Shown in pieces: positions 9,162-17,389 of a DNA stretch of 64,000 bases. The stretch comes from CAYJBH01 sp964370825. Lineage in GTDB: Bacteria > Bacillota > Clostridia > Oscillospirales > Ruminococcaceae. The DNA lies in contig CAYJKY010000016.1 in assembly GCA_964370825.1 (NCBI GenBank), positions 3,710-67,709 of the forward strand, given 5' to 3'. The notes under the pieces are model-generated. The model was given only the letters and a program-made list of their open reading frames with translations. It was not told where the DNA came from and did no database searches. A program made the position numbers and the translations under genes. Numbering within the stretch: the first letter of the stretch is position 1; the number at the start of each line of letters is the position of its first letter.

Positions 9162-10602
9162 CGGATACCTCCTTTGTAAATTCCTCAACAATCCTATGTT
9201 CATCAAAATAAAGCGTTATTCCGTCAATAACCTGATAATCCTCGTGACCTTTTCCGCAAAGTGCAAGCACATCTCCTTTTTTCAACATGGACAGTGCAAT
9301 AAAAATTGCGTGCCTTCGGTCAACCTCTGCAATATATTTTGAGTTGAGACTATCAAAAACCGGTGTTATCTGTTCGATAATATCGTTTGCATCCTCCCCT
9401 CTCGGGTTATCCGAGGTGATCACAGCTATATCTGAATATGCAATTACAGCCTCTGCCATGCCGGGTCTTTTTTTTGCATCCCGCTCACCTGCACAACCGA
9501 AAAGTACAATCAATCTACCCTCTACAAAAGGCTTTATACTGCCTAAAAAGCTATATAATCCATCGGCTGTATGTGCATAGTCACATATTATACTATATTC
9601 CTTTGCATAAAGCAACTCGCTACGTCCTTTTACACCTTTACTGTGTGACAAGGTGTCGATAACAGTCTCGACCGAGATTCCCAATGCGTCGGCCGCAGCT
9701 GCCGCTGCAAGTGCATTATAAACAGAAAATTCTCCCATCATAGGAACAAAACAATCATTATCCCTTTCGGATACCGTATATGTAAATGCGGCACCTGATG
9801 CAGATAGTTTTAAATTTTTTGCCCTGTATTCGGCATCGGCGTTTTTTATCGAGAATCCAAGAGTTTTCCCCTTAAAATTTTCGGCAATTCTCAATCCATA
9901 TTCGTCGTCAAAATTAATAACGGCAGTTTCTACGGAATTAAACAGTGAAGCCTTTGCAATAAAATAATTCTCTATAGTCCCATGATAATCGAGGTGATCC
10001 TGTGTAAGATTGGTAAACACACCTACAGTAAAATTTAAACCGTATAGCCTAAGCTGATCGAGCGCCTGGCTGCTCGCCTCCATAATCACATATCCGCATC
10101 CTGCTTTTACCGCCCTATATAGCAGCGCAAACAGTTCAAACGGGTCAGGAGTAGTAAATTTTGAAGGGATTTCTACTCCGGCAACCTCATTTTTTATTGT
10201 CCCTATCAATCCGGTGTCGTGACCCGACTTTTCAATTATCTGCTTTATTAAGCTACTAACGGTAGTTTTTCCGTTTGTTCCCGTCACTGCTATCAACTTT
10301 ATGCTATCATTCGGATTACCCCAAAATTTTCTACATAACAGCGAATATGCCTTACGAGTATCCTCCACGATTATTTCATTTTCATGCCCTACCGATCTTT
10401 GACATACAACTGCTACGGCACCGTTGTCAATAGCAGCCTGTGCAAACTTGTGCCCATCGTTTCTCCCTCCCACTATACATACAAATAATGAGCCGGGTGT
10501 TATCATACGGGTATCCTGTGCAATCGACATTATATCAACATCGCTACATCCCACAGATATTTTTCTGTCAGATATGCACTCTAATAGCTCAAACAGCTTC
10601 AT
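9142..10602 (-). CDS. murE: UDP-MurNAc-L-Ala-D-Glu:meso-diaminopimelate ligase MurE
   Basis: Adds the third stem-peptide residue to UDP-MurNAc-dipeptide. The P-loop GTNGKTT is at about residues 108-114. The EASSQALDQLRLYGL block follows near 178 and the amino-acid-selecting DNPRGEDAND near 410. DNPR is the signature of enzymes using meso-diaminopimelate rather than lysine, so the wall is inferred to be of DAP type. The ATG at 10602 with GAGGTG upstream is preferred over the in-frame TTG at 10614. It follows the PASTA PBP, whose stop lies at 10611. Confidence 0.96.
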   Translation of the reverse strand: MKLFELLECISDRKISVGCSDVDIMSIAQDTRMITPGSLFVCIVGGRNDGHKFAQAAIDNGAVAVVCQRSVGHENEIIVEDTRKAYSLLCRKFWGNPNDSIKLIAVTGTNGKTTVSSLIKQIIEKSGHDTGLIGTIKNEVAGVEIPSKFTTPDPFELFALLYRAVKAGCGYVIMEASSQALDQLRLYGLNFTVGVFTNLTQDHLDYHGTIENYFIAKASLFNSVETAVINFDDEYGLRIAENFKGKTLGFSIKNADAEYRAKNLKLSASGAAFTYTVSERDNDCFVPMMGEFSVYNALAAAAAADALGISVETVIDTLSHSKGVKGRSELLYAKEYSIICDYAHTADGLYSFLGSIKPFVEGRLIVLFGCAGERDAKKRPGMAEAVIAYSDIAVITSDNPRGEDANDIIEQITPVFDSLNSKYIAEVDRRHAIFIALSMLKKGDVLALCGKGHEDYQVIDGITLYFDEHRIVEEFTKEVSVGKNKA

Positions 10603-10610
10603 TTCACACC

Positions 10611-12851
10611 TCAATCAACAAGTGAATGATCCTCCAATGTAACAGTTACAGGGGTTCCCAGTGGCACCCTTTCGCCGGGCTCGATACTTTGTGCGGTCAC
10701 CTCAACCGTCCCACCTGCGGTGGCACCTGTGCGCTTCATATTTAACCCTGCTGCCTCTATAATTCTTGCAGCTGCAGACTCATTATACCCGATTACGGTC
10801 GGAACAGTCACAAGCTGTGGATCCTCAGTATCAATGGTATTTAATATTATTGTAGATCCCCTTGCCAATATTGTACCGGCAGCCGGGAATTGACTTATTA
10901 TTAAATCACCGTCTCCCTGAACGTCCGACTCGAATCCATTTCGTTGCAGGGCAACCTGTGCATCAGTGGTCGACATACCCTCGACATTCTGTAACATTAT
11001 CTCTACAATCGCCTGCTCCTCTTCGGAATATTTAGGTTCGATTCCGAGATAGGGCAAGGTTTCGCCCATTACAAGCCCCACTACCGGTGCGGCAAGAATT
11101 CCGCCGTATCCGTATATTGACTTTGAGCTGTGCGGCTCATCCAAAACTATCAACACTGCTATCTGGGGATCATCAACCGGAGCCACAGCACCAAAGGAGG
11201 CTATACGTAGGGATTCACCACCGTCTTCATCCAACTTTTGTGAAGTCCCGCTCTTTCCACCTACCTGATAACCCATAACATAGGCATTTTTTCCCGGTGA
11301 ATTATATCCTTCGGCTCCCGCTACGGCTATCTCCATCATATTTAGTAATTCTTCAGAGACCTCTTCAGAAATAATCTGTCGTTTCGGCTCCGGCGATAAT
11401 GTTTCAACTATGTTTCCGTTAACATCTAAAATTCTATCTACGATGTGCGGTTGTACAAGCTGTCCTCCATTTGCAATGGTGGAAATCATTGTTATCATCT
11501 GCAAAGGGGTAACCTTGACAGATTGCCCGAAGCTTGTACTTGCAAGCTCAACCTCACCCATACTCTCCTCTTCATGAAATATGGGGAAAGCTTCTCCCGA
11601 GATATCTATTCCGGTTTTTTCGGTCATGCCAAACGCCTCGGCATAGTCATAATATGTTTCCACTCCAAGCTGCTGTCCCATCAAAATAAATGCCGGGTTA
11701 CATGAATTGACAAGCGCATGTGAAAAGGTCTGGGTTGAGCCGATATGTCCTCCGGTATCGGCACATCTCATGGTATGCCCTCCAACCGTCAACGAGCCGG
11801 AACAATAGTATGTATCCTCAAGCACAGCCTTACCGGAATCCAGAGCGGCGGATGCTGTTAATAGTTTTAACACCGACCCCGGCTCGTATAGATCCGAAAC
11901 CGCCTTGTTTCTCCACTGTTCATTCTGTGCGGCTGTGACTGCTGTGGACTGCTCTGCGAGTGGAAGTTCCTCTATTGCGGCTATTACCTCTTCATCATGT
12001 ATAGCAAATGGGGCGTTAGGGTCGTAATCGTTTTTAGTTGCCATTGCAAGAATTGCGCCGGTGTTCACATCCATAACAATTCCAACACCTCGTGCCTCAA
12101 CATTATGTTCTATCACGGCATATTCAAGATGCTTTTCAAGAAAGTGTTGAATTGTCTCATCTATGGTCAGTACAAGACTGTTCCCATCCTGTGCTTCATA
12201 CACCTCCTCATAGTCATAAGGCAGGGCTCCACCTACCGAGTTTCTGGCAGCAACAACCCTACCGGGAATTCCGGTAAGTTCATCATCATAGTATGCTTCA
12301 ATACCCGCAAGCCCTTGGTTATCTGTTCCGGTAAAACCTATTACTGTGGACAAAAAATCACCGTACGGGTAATATCTTTTGCTGTCCTCATGTAGGTAAA
12401 TTCCGTAATATTGGTTTTCGGTTGCAAAAGTTCTAACCTCGTCGGCTATAGGCTTATCCACCTTACCCTTTACAAGCTCATATGCGCTTCCTGTATTTTC
12501 GAGCTTTTTTAACAGCTCATCCTCGTCAATTTCAAGAATTTCAGAAAGACCTTCCGCCACATCTTCACGGTCGTCCTCCTTAATATTATTAGGCGCTACA
12601 CTTATCGTCCATACCGTTGCACTGGTTGCAAGCACCTTCATATTTGAATCGTATATTGTGCCTCTGTTGGGCGTTATGGTGACATCCCTGAGTTGTTGTT
12701 CTTCTGCCGCCTGCCTCAGCTCCTCATGCCTAAACAGCTGAAGATCCAGTAAATTATATGCAATAAGACCCATCACTGCAAGTACAAAAGCGCCTAAAAT
12801 CAATAGGCGCAGATGCAATGAATTATTTGTTCCGGGGAGCTGTTCTTTCAT
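10611..12851 (-). CDS. Class B penicillin-binding protein with PASTA domains (FtsI/PbpB/SpoVD-like)
   Basis: Septal (or spore cortex) transpeptidase that cross-links peptidoglycan. Order: short cytoplasmic tail, one membrane anchor (about residues 13-34), PBP dimerisation domain, transpeptidase domain with SVLK (nucleophile Ser), SCN and KSG(T) motifs, then two PASTA repeats in the last 140 residues. The frame is open to 12944, but the ATG at 12851 has AGAGGA upstream and a normal N-terminus. Position just after ftsL and before murE is typical of both the vegetative FtsI and its SpoVD paralogue; the sequence alone does not settle which. Likely partner of the SEDS protein in this operon. Confidence 0.93.
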   Translation of the reverse strand: MKEQLPGTNNSLHLRLLILGAFVLAVMGLIAYNLLDLQLFRHEELRQAAEEQQLRDVTITPNRGTIYDSNMKVLATSATVWTISVAPNNIKEDDREDVAEGLSEILEIDEDELLKKLENTGSAYELVKGKVDKPIADEVRTFATENQYYGIYLHEDSKRYYPYGDFLSTVIGFTGTDNQGLAGIEAYYDDELTGIPGRVVAARNSVGGALPYDYEEVYEAQDGNSLVLTIDETIQHFLEKHLEYAVIEHNVEARGVGIVMDVNTGAILAMATKNDYDPNAPFAIHDEEVIAAIEELPLAEQSTAVTAAQNEQWRNKAVSDLYEPGSVLKLLTASAALDSGKAVLEDTYYCSGSLTVGGHTMRCADTGGHIGSTQTFSHALVNSCNPAFILMGQQLGVETYYDYAEAFGMTEKTGIDISGEAFPIFHEEESMGEVELASTSFGQSVKVTPLQMITMISTIANGGQLVQPHIVDRILDVNGNIVETLSPEPKRQIISEEVSEELLNMMEIAVAGAEGYNSPGKNAYVMGYQVGGKSGTSQKLDEDGGESLRIASFGAVAPVDDPQIAVLIVLDEPHSSKSIYGYGGILAAPVVGLVMGETLPYLGIEPKYSEEEQAIVEIMLQNVEGMSTTDAQVALQRNGFESDVQGDGDLIISQFPAAGTILARGSTIILNTIDTEDPQLVTVPTVIGYNESAAARIIEAAGLNMKRTGATAGGTVEVTAQSIEPGERVPLGTPVTVTLEDHSLVD

Positions 12852-12886
12852 AAAGGTAATCCTCTCTTTATTACCATAGTATTTAT

Positions 12887-13372
12887 TTAAGGTCTCAAGT
12901 ATTCCAATATCGACATGAAATTTTGTGATATTGCCTGCTGCCATTCTGCCATCGGTTCCTCACTGACCCGCAACTCATTTTCACTGTTGAGATGAATATA
13001 TTCTATCCTTGAGTTATCGTTCTTTATAAGTCCGAGCTCTCTTATTGCATACTCCTCAACCTCATTTAACGAGGTTCTTCTCTCCATATCAAAGCTTTGA
13101 TATGCGTATTCACTTTCCAGCAATAGTAGTTCTTCACCAAGCTTTTCAATCTCACCTACCTGTTCGGTAAGCTGTGCATTACTGTATAGCAGAGCCATAA
13201 TTAGCAGCGCAAAAAACAGCACTAAAAGACTGAGCTTAAATCTTCTCATGCCCTTTGTTTCAGCCTTTGTCACCGCAACTTTTTTATATCTTCCGGAAGG
13301 TCTTGAGGCTGATACTGTTTTACTGTAATAGTCCCTTGACGGAATTCTTGTCGTGGTTATTGCTCCCTGCAT
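12887..13372 (-). CDS. ftsL: FtsL-like divisome protein
   Basis: Small bitopic protein: a basic cytoplasmic region of about 45 residues, one membrane helix (LSLLVLFFALLIMALLYS), then a heptad-rich extracellular coiled coil (QLTEQVGEIEKLGEELLLLE). This is the FtsL layout; the position between rsmH and the class B PBP confirms it better than sequence similarity would. Start ambiguous: ATG at 13372 or in-frame TTG at 13378; an AAGGGA lies upstream of both. The C-terminus runs about 40 residues past the coiled coil, longer than in many FtsL proteins. Confidence 0.85.
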   Translation of the reverse strand: MQGAITTTRIPSRDYYSKTVSASRPSGRYKKVAVTKAETKGMRRFKLSLLVLFFALLIMALLYSNAQLTEQVGEIEKLGEELLLLESEYAYQSFDMERRTSLNEVEEYAIRELGLIKNDNSRIEYIHLNSENELRVSEEPMAEWQQAISQNFMSILEYLRP

Positions 13373-13390
13373 TATCAATATCTTCCCTTC

Positions 13391-14311
13391 TTATATTTTT
13401 TCAATCACTCTCAATTTTGCTGATGCCGAACGCCTATTATTATGTAGTTCCTCCTGCGAGGCGGATATGTATTTTACCATAAGCTTTGCCTTCGGAGTGT
13501 TGTTACATACACATTTCGGCAGATCCTTCGGACAAATGCACCCTTCACACAGTGATTTAAAATAGTTTTTCACCATTCTATCCTCAATGGAGTGAAATGT
13601 AATCACACAAAATCTACCACCGACTGCCAGAATATTAAAGATGCTCTCAAGTCCCTCCTGTAACGCCCCGAGCTCATCGTTTGCAGCTATTCTTAAAGCT
13701 TGAAAGGTTTTTTTCGCGGGATTTTTATCCTTGCGTCTTACCTTCGGTGGAAGTGCTGAAACAACTATTTCGGCAAGCTGTGTCGTAGTTGTAATCGGAC
13801 ATAGCTCCCTTGCCCTGACAATTTTTGATGCAATAAACCCTGCATTCTTTTCGTCGGAATAGCTGTACAGTATTCGTTGAAGTTCCTCCTTTGAAAGACT
13901 GTTGACAAGCTCTGCTGCGGTAGTTGAATCATCTCCCATGCGCATATCAAGCTCACCATCCATTCTGTAGGAGAAACCTCTATTTGCACTGTCGAGTTGG
14001 TGAGAGGAAACGCCGAGATCAAGCAGAGCGCCATCTATCGTATTCACACCTTCATTGGATAGAATCTTAGCCGCCTCTCTGAAATTTGCATTAATCACCC
14101 TTGCATTTGTACCCGAAAGCTTTTCTCCTGCCGCCTTGACAGCCTCTTTATCCCTATCAAAGGAGTATAACACTCCGCTCGTTAGCCTTTTAGCTATTTC
14201 ATAAGAATGACCGCCACCACCGGCAGTACCATCGATATAAATGCCGTCGTGTCGGATGTTAAGATGTTCTACCACCTCGTTAAGCAGTACCGGAATGTGA
14301 CTAAATTGCAT
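13391..14311 (-). CDS. rsmH: 16S rRNA (cytosine1402-N4)-methyltransferase RsmH
   Basis: SAM-dependent methylation of 16S rRNA C1402, near the ribosomal P site. N-terminal SHIPVLLNEVVEHL, SAM loop DGTAGGGGHS (27-36), LLDLGVSSHQLD near 100 and the C-terminal FHSIEDRMVKNYF are all family hallmarks. 306 residues, normal. The ATG at 14311 lies three bases after the stop of a 42-codon ORF and has only a poor ribosome site of its own, so coupling to that ORF is likely. Confidence 0.95.
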   Translation of the reverse strand: MQFSHIPVLLNEVVEHLNIRHDGIYIDGTAGGGGHSYEIAKRLTSGVLYSFDRDKEAVKAAGEKLSGTNARVINANFREAAKILSNEGVNTIDGALLDLGVSSHQLDSANRGFSYRMDGELDMRMGDDSTTAAELVNSLSKEELQRILYSYSDEKNAGFIASKIVRARELCPITTTTQLAEIVVSALPPKVRRKDKNPAKKTFQALRIAANDELGALQEGLESIFNILAVGGRFCVITFHSIEDRMVKNYFKSLCEGCICPKDLPKCVCNNTPKAKLMVKYISASQEELHNNRRSASAKLRVIEKI

Positions 14312-14314
14312 ATC

Positions 14315-14443
14315 TTAAAATTCCGTAATAAATCTCTCTTCAGAAAAATTGTCGCTTCTTGCCTCGAACAAAAAGGTCTCTCCCTGGCTGAGCATACTCT
14401 CCAAAACATCACCGAGCAGTGTCGGTTCAAAATACTTATCCAT
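14315..14443 (-). CDS. Small 42-residue ORF between mraZ and rsmH
   Basis: Not recognised. ATG at 14443 is preceded by GAAAGGAAAAGG, one of the better ribosome sites in the operon, and 42 codons follow before a TAA three bases ahead of rsmH. The product is acidic (D/E-rich), soluble, with no membrane segment; it begins MDKYFEPTLLGDVLESML and ends FSEERFITEF. The gap between mraZ and rsmH is otherwise fully accounted for by this frame. It may be a genuine small protein or a leader ORF that feeds ribosomes to rsmH. No function is assigned. Confidence 0.6.
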   Translation of the reverse strand: MDKYFEPTLLGDVLESMLSQGETFLFEARSDNFSEERFITEF

Positions 14444-14494
14444 TACCTTTTCCTTTCATTAGTTATAACATCGGTTGTATTTTATAGACTTATA

Positions 14495-14914
14495 TCAGAA
14501 GTCTAATTCCTCCATGATTTCCTCCAGCTTAGCTGTGTCAATCTCATCGCACATTTTATTGTAGCCGGTTTTACTCCATATCTCCGCGTGTGTTCCCACA
14601 CCTAAAACTACCGCCTCTTTTTCTATCCCTGCATGCTCCCGAAGTGTTGATGATATCAGTATCCTCCCCTGCTTATCGGTCGACACTTCCTCGGCCTTTG
14701 CCATTAAAAATCTCCTTATTTCACGCGATTTCACCATCGGCAGCTCGGCAAGCATTTCGCTTATCTTTTCCCATTTTGCTTGTGGAAATGCAACTATACA
14801 TCCATCTAACCAACGTGTAACAACAAAGGTATCACCCATTTCGGCACGCATCTTTGCCGGAAAATTGAGCCTACCCTTATCGTCAATTTGATTGTTATAA
14901 GTTCCTGTAAGCAT
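14495..14914 (-). CDS. mraZ: Transcriptional regulator MraZ
   Basis: AbrB-like DNA-binding protein that sits first in dcw clusters and controls them. Two tandem SpoVT-AbrB-type swapped-hairpin units are visible: TYNNQIDDKGRLNFPAKMR at the N-terminus and EVSTDKQGRILISSTLRE near residue 80. 139 residues from the ATG at 14914, matching the family (usually 140-150); the frame is open to 15001 but those codons cross the promoter. The ribosome site GTGGGGA is itself part of a set of AAAGTGG repeats that look like its own operator. Confidence 0.96.
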   Translation of the reverse strand: MLTGTYNNQIDDKGRLNFPAKMRAEMGDTFVVTRWLDGCIVAFPQAKWEKISEMLAELPMVKSREIRRFLMAKAEEVSTDKQGRILISSTLREHAGIEKEAVVLGVGTHAEIWSKTGYNKMCDEIDTAKLEEIMEELDF

Positions 14915-14944
14915 TCCCCACTTTAACCCACTTTTTACCACTTT
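14915..14944 (-). promoter_or_regulatory. Predicted MraZ operator: three 10-bp direct repeats
   Basis: Reading the minus strand into the mraZ start codon, three abutting decamers AAAGTGGTAA, AAAGTGGGTT and AAAGTGGGGA end at the base before ATG. MraZ proteins from several phyla are known to bind direct GTGG/TGGG-type repeats with about 10-bp periodicity in front of their own operon, so these are probably autoregulatory sites. The last repeat doubles as the ribosome site. Confidence 0.8.
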
Positions 14945-14950
14945 ATGGTT

Positions 14951-14979
14951 ATTATATCTTATTTTCATAAAAAAAGCAA
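14951..14979 (-). promoter_or_regulatory. Promoter of the dcw operon
   Basis: On the minus strand TTGCTT (14974-14979), 17 bases, TATAAT (14951-14956). Transcription would start just ahead of or within the MraZ repeats, a layout suited to repression. Confidence 0.75.
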
Positions 14980-15173
14980 GGGGTATTTCATATTTTTTCA
15001 ATGGGCATAAAATTCTTTTTCAACGCTATTTAAGCAGGCATAAGTAATTGATAACAAATTGTAACTATTGCTGTAGCATTATCTAAAAATAAGCTTTTTT
15101 TAAATAAAAAATTCAAAAATATTTAAATAATAGTAATTCTTTTGAAATAGGACTTTTATTTTTATTTTTTTAT

Positions 15174-15181
15174 GCTATAAT
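15174..15181 (+). promoter_or_regulatory. Extended -10 element of the second murA
   Basis: TGCTATAAT-type extended -10 (TG at 15173-15174, TATAAT at 15176-15181) about 37 bases upstream of the TTG start, in an otherwise very A+T-rich stretch from 15,000 to 15,200. No convincing -35 at 17 bases. The rest of the 300-base gap back to mraZ holds the dcw promoter and no ORF that could be supported. Confidence 0.5.
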
Positions 15182-15217
15182 ATATCTATCTGACTAAATG
15201 AGGAGTGAACTTCGGTT

Positions 15218-16501
15218 TTGGAAAAATATATTATTAACGGTGGGAAACCATTATTTGGAGAGGTTTCGATTAGCGGTGCAAAAAACGCTGCGGTTGCTAT
15301 ACTTCCCGCTACCATACTCTGCAACGGAGTATGTGTTATTGAAAATCTTCCTAATATAAGTGATGTTGCAATTGCAGTGCATATTTTACATGATATCGGA
15401 GCTAAGGTGCGTCCGCTTGATGAATCCACCTTAGAAATCGATACCAGCTGCATACATTCTACAAGAGTAGCCGACGAGATGGGGCGTCAGATGAGGGCAT
15501 CGTATTACTTTATCGGTGCACTTCTCGGACGATTCGGAAAAGCAAATGTCTCCATGCCCGGCGGATGTGATCTTGGAGCAAGGCCTATAGACCAGCACCT
15601 TAAGGCGTTCACTGCATTTGGTGCAAATATCGGTGTAGAGCGCGGAATGGTCAACGCTGACTGCGATGCATTAATAGGGTCTCAGGTGTTTTTTGATACC
15701 GTGTCGGTTGGCGCAACCATCAACTCTATGCTTGCAGCCGTTCTTTCCGAGGGAACTACGGTGCTCGAAAACGTAGCCAAGGAACCTCATATTGTGGATG
15801 TGGCAAACTTTTTGAACACTATGGGCGCTGATGTAAGAGGTGCCGGAACTGACGTCATAAAAATCCATGGTGTAAAGCAACTTCACGGTTGCAACTACAC
15901 CTTGATACCCGATCAGATAGAAGCAGGAACCTTTATGGTTGCCGCTGCTGCTACCGGCGGTAACGTGCTTATAAAAGATGTTACACCGAAGCACCTTGAG
16001 CCGATCATTGCAAAATTAGAGATGGCCGGTGCAGAAGTCGAAGAGTATGACGAATCGGTTCGTGTTAGCAGAAACGGGGAGCTTACTCCGGTGAATGTAA
16101 AAACACAGCCACACCCGGGATTCCCTACCGATATGCAACCGCTTATGGCTGTACTTCTTTCAAGAGCAAAGGGAATATCCATTATAACCGAGTCCATCTG
16201 GGATAATCGATTCAGGTATATCGACGAGCTTCTCAGAATGGGTGCAAACATTCAGGTAGACGGAAGAGTGGCTGTTATCGAGGGTGTACCGAATTTGAGC
16301 TGTGCTCCGGTAAGGGCGACCGATCTTCGTGCCGGTGCAGCACTTGTTGTTGCAGCACTTTGCACAGAGGGATGTAGCGAGGTTGATGACATTGAGCACA
16401 TCGAGCGAGGTTATGAACACCTTGTCGAAAAGTTACGGGCTCTCGGTGCGGACATCAGTAGAAAAGACATCGAAACTAAATCAATGCCTCAAGCTTTATA
16501 A
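15218..16501 (+). CDS. murA: UDP-N-acetylglucosamine 1-carboxyvinyltransferase (second MurA paralogue)
   Basis: Same reaction as the copy at 3148, with its catalytic Cys at residue 117 in MPGGCDLGARPIDQH and GAKNA at 20-24. 427 residues. The reading frame is closed upstream by TGA at 15206 and contains no ATG before the conserved N-terminus, so TTG at 15218 must be used; AGGAG lies 12 bases upstream. It is transcribed divergently from the dcw operon and followed by a clear terminator, so it is controlled separately. Firmicutes commonly carry MurAA and MurAB; which copy is the major one cannot be told here. Confidence 0.95.
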   Translation: MEKYIINGGKPLFGEVSISGAKNAAVAILPATILCNGVCVIENLPNISDVAIAVHILHDIGAKVRPLDESTLEIDTSCIHSTRVADEMGRQMRASYYFIGALLGRFGKANVSMPGGCDLGARPIDQHLKAFTAFGANIGVERGMVNADCDALIGSQVFFDTVSVGATINSMLAAVLSEGTTVLENVAKEPHIVDVANFLNTMGADVRGAGTDVIKIHGVKQLHGCNYTLIPDQIEAGTFMVAAAATGGNVLIKDVTPKHLEPIIAKLEMAGAEVEEYDESVRVSRNGELTPVNVKTQPHPGFPTDMQPLMAVLLSRAKGISIITESIWDNRFRYIDELLRMGANIQVDGRVAVIEGVPNLSCAPVRATDLRAGAALVVAALCTEGCSEVDDIEHIERGYEHLVEKLRALGADISRKDIETKSMPQAL

Positions 16502-16504
16502 TGC

Positions 16505-16544
16505 AAAAAGTCGTCGATAGCTTTAGTTAATCGACGACTTTTTT
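16505..16544 (+). terminator. Rho-independent terminator after the second murA
   Basis: AAAAGTCGTCGAT pairs with ATCGACGACTTTT over a loop of about 11 bases, ending in a T run. It starts a few bases after the stop codon. A strong A run on the 5' side makes it potentially bidirectional. Confidence 0.88.
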
Positions 16545-16570
16545 AATCGGATGATAGGATACACAACATT

Positions 16571-17365
16571 ATGGCAAATTTCGCAACCCTTTACAGCAGT
16601 TCTTCCGGAAACAGCGCATACATAGAGGAAAACGGACGAGTAATATTAATTGACTGCGGTAAAAACTGCAAGACAACTATTAATGCACTTTACTCAAAAA
16701 ATATAGCTGTTAACGATCTTGACGGAATATTGATTACTCACGAACACAACGATCACATCTCCGGACTTAGGGTACTGTTAAAAAACTATTCTATTCCGCT
16801 TTTCGGCTCTCCTGCAACACTAAGACACCTTTCTGCAGAAAATGCAATTCCTAACAATGCGATTTTAAACCCTGTTCCACAGGGGCTACCCTTTGCGGTA
16901 GGTAATTTCAGCGTTACCGCATTTGAGGTTAACCACGACAGTCTATGTGCTTATGGATACAAGATGACAACGCCTAAAGGCAAAAAGATCGGTTATCTCA
17001 CTGATTGCGGTTTCGTCGACGATGCTATTTTAAACCTTCTTACTGACTGCGATTTAATAGCGATAGAATCTAACTATGATGAAAATCTTTTACGCAACGG
17101 ACCGTATCCCCAATATCTAAAAGCACGGATCGCCGGTAGGTTCGGACATCTGTGTAATAGCGAATGTGCCGATGCGGTCGCCGGGCTTGTCAAAAACGGA
17201 GTGAAGAACATTGTACTTTGCCATCTGAGCAAGGAAAATAATCGACCGGAAAAGGTTCTTACCGCAATGGCGTACAGACTTGCGGCACACGGATTTTCTC
17301 CGAACGTAGGATTTAATATCATGGTTGCACCGAGTGATACCCCGCTTAATACGGTTGAGATATAA
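16571..17365 (+). CDS. Metallo-beta-lactamase fold hydrolase, YycJ/WalJ type
   Basis: Cytoplasmic MBL-fold protein related to WalJ (YycJ), a predicted nuclease or phosphodiesterase linked in Bacillus and Streptococcus to replication/cell-wall coordination. The N-terminus LYSSSSGNSAYIEE is typical of this subgroup; the metal motif THEHNDH is at residues 56-62, and further metal ligands lie in LTDCG (near 143), ESNYDE and the HLSKENN block near 221. 264 residues, usual length. Not next to a walRK locus here: it is followed 24 bases later by rlmH, which is a neighbour of walJ in many Firmicutes. Confidence 0.85.
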   Translation: MANFATLYSSSSGNSAYIEENGRVILIDCGKNCKTTINALYSKNIAVNDLDGILITHEHNDHISGLRVLLKNYSIPLFGSPATLRHLSAENAIPNNAILNPVPQGLPFAVGNFSVTAFEVNHDSLCAYGYKMTTPKGKKIGYLTDCGFVDDAILNLLTDCDLIAIESNYDENLLRNGPYPQYLKARIAGRFGHLCNSECADAVAGLVKNGVKNIVLCHLSKENNRPEKVLTAMAYRLAAHGFSPNVGFNIMVAPSDTPLNTVEI

Positions 17366-17389
17366 ATTTCAGAAGGGAGTGGATATAAT

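Noticed and set aside
15001..15170. Search for an RNA gene or riboswitch in the A+T-rich gap between mraZ and the second murA
   Set aside because: No conserved stem pattern or riboswitch core was seen; only promoter elements.
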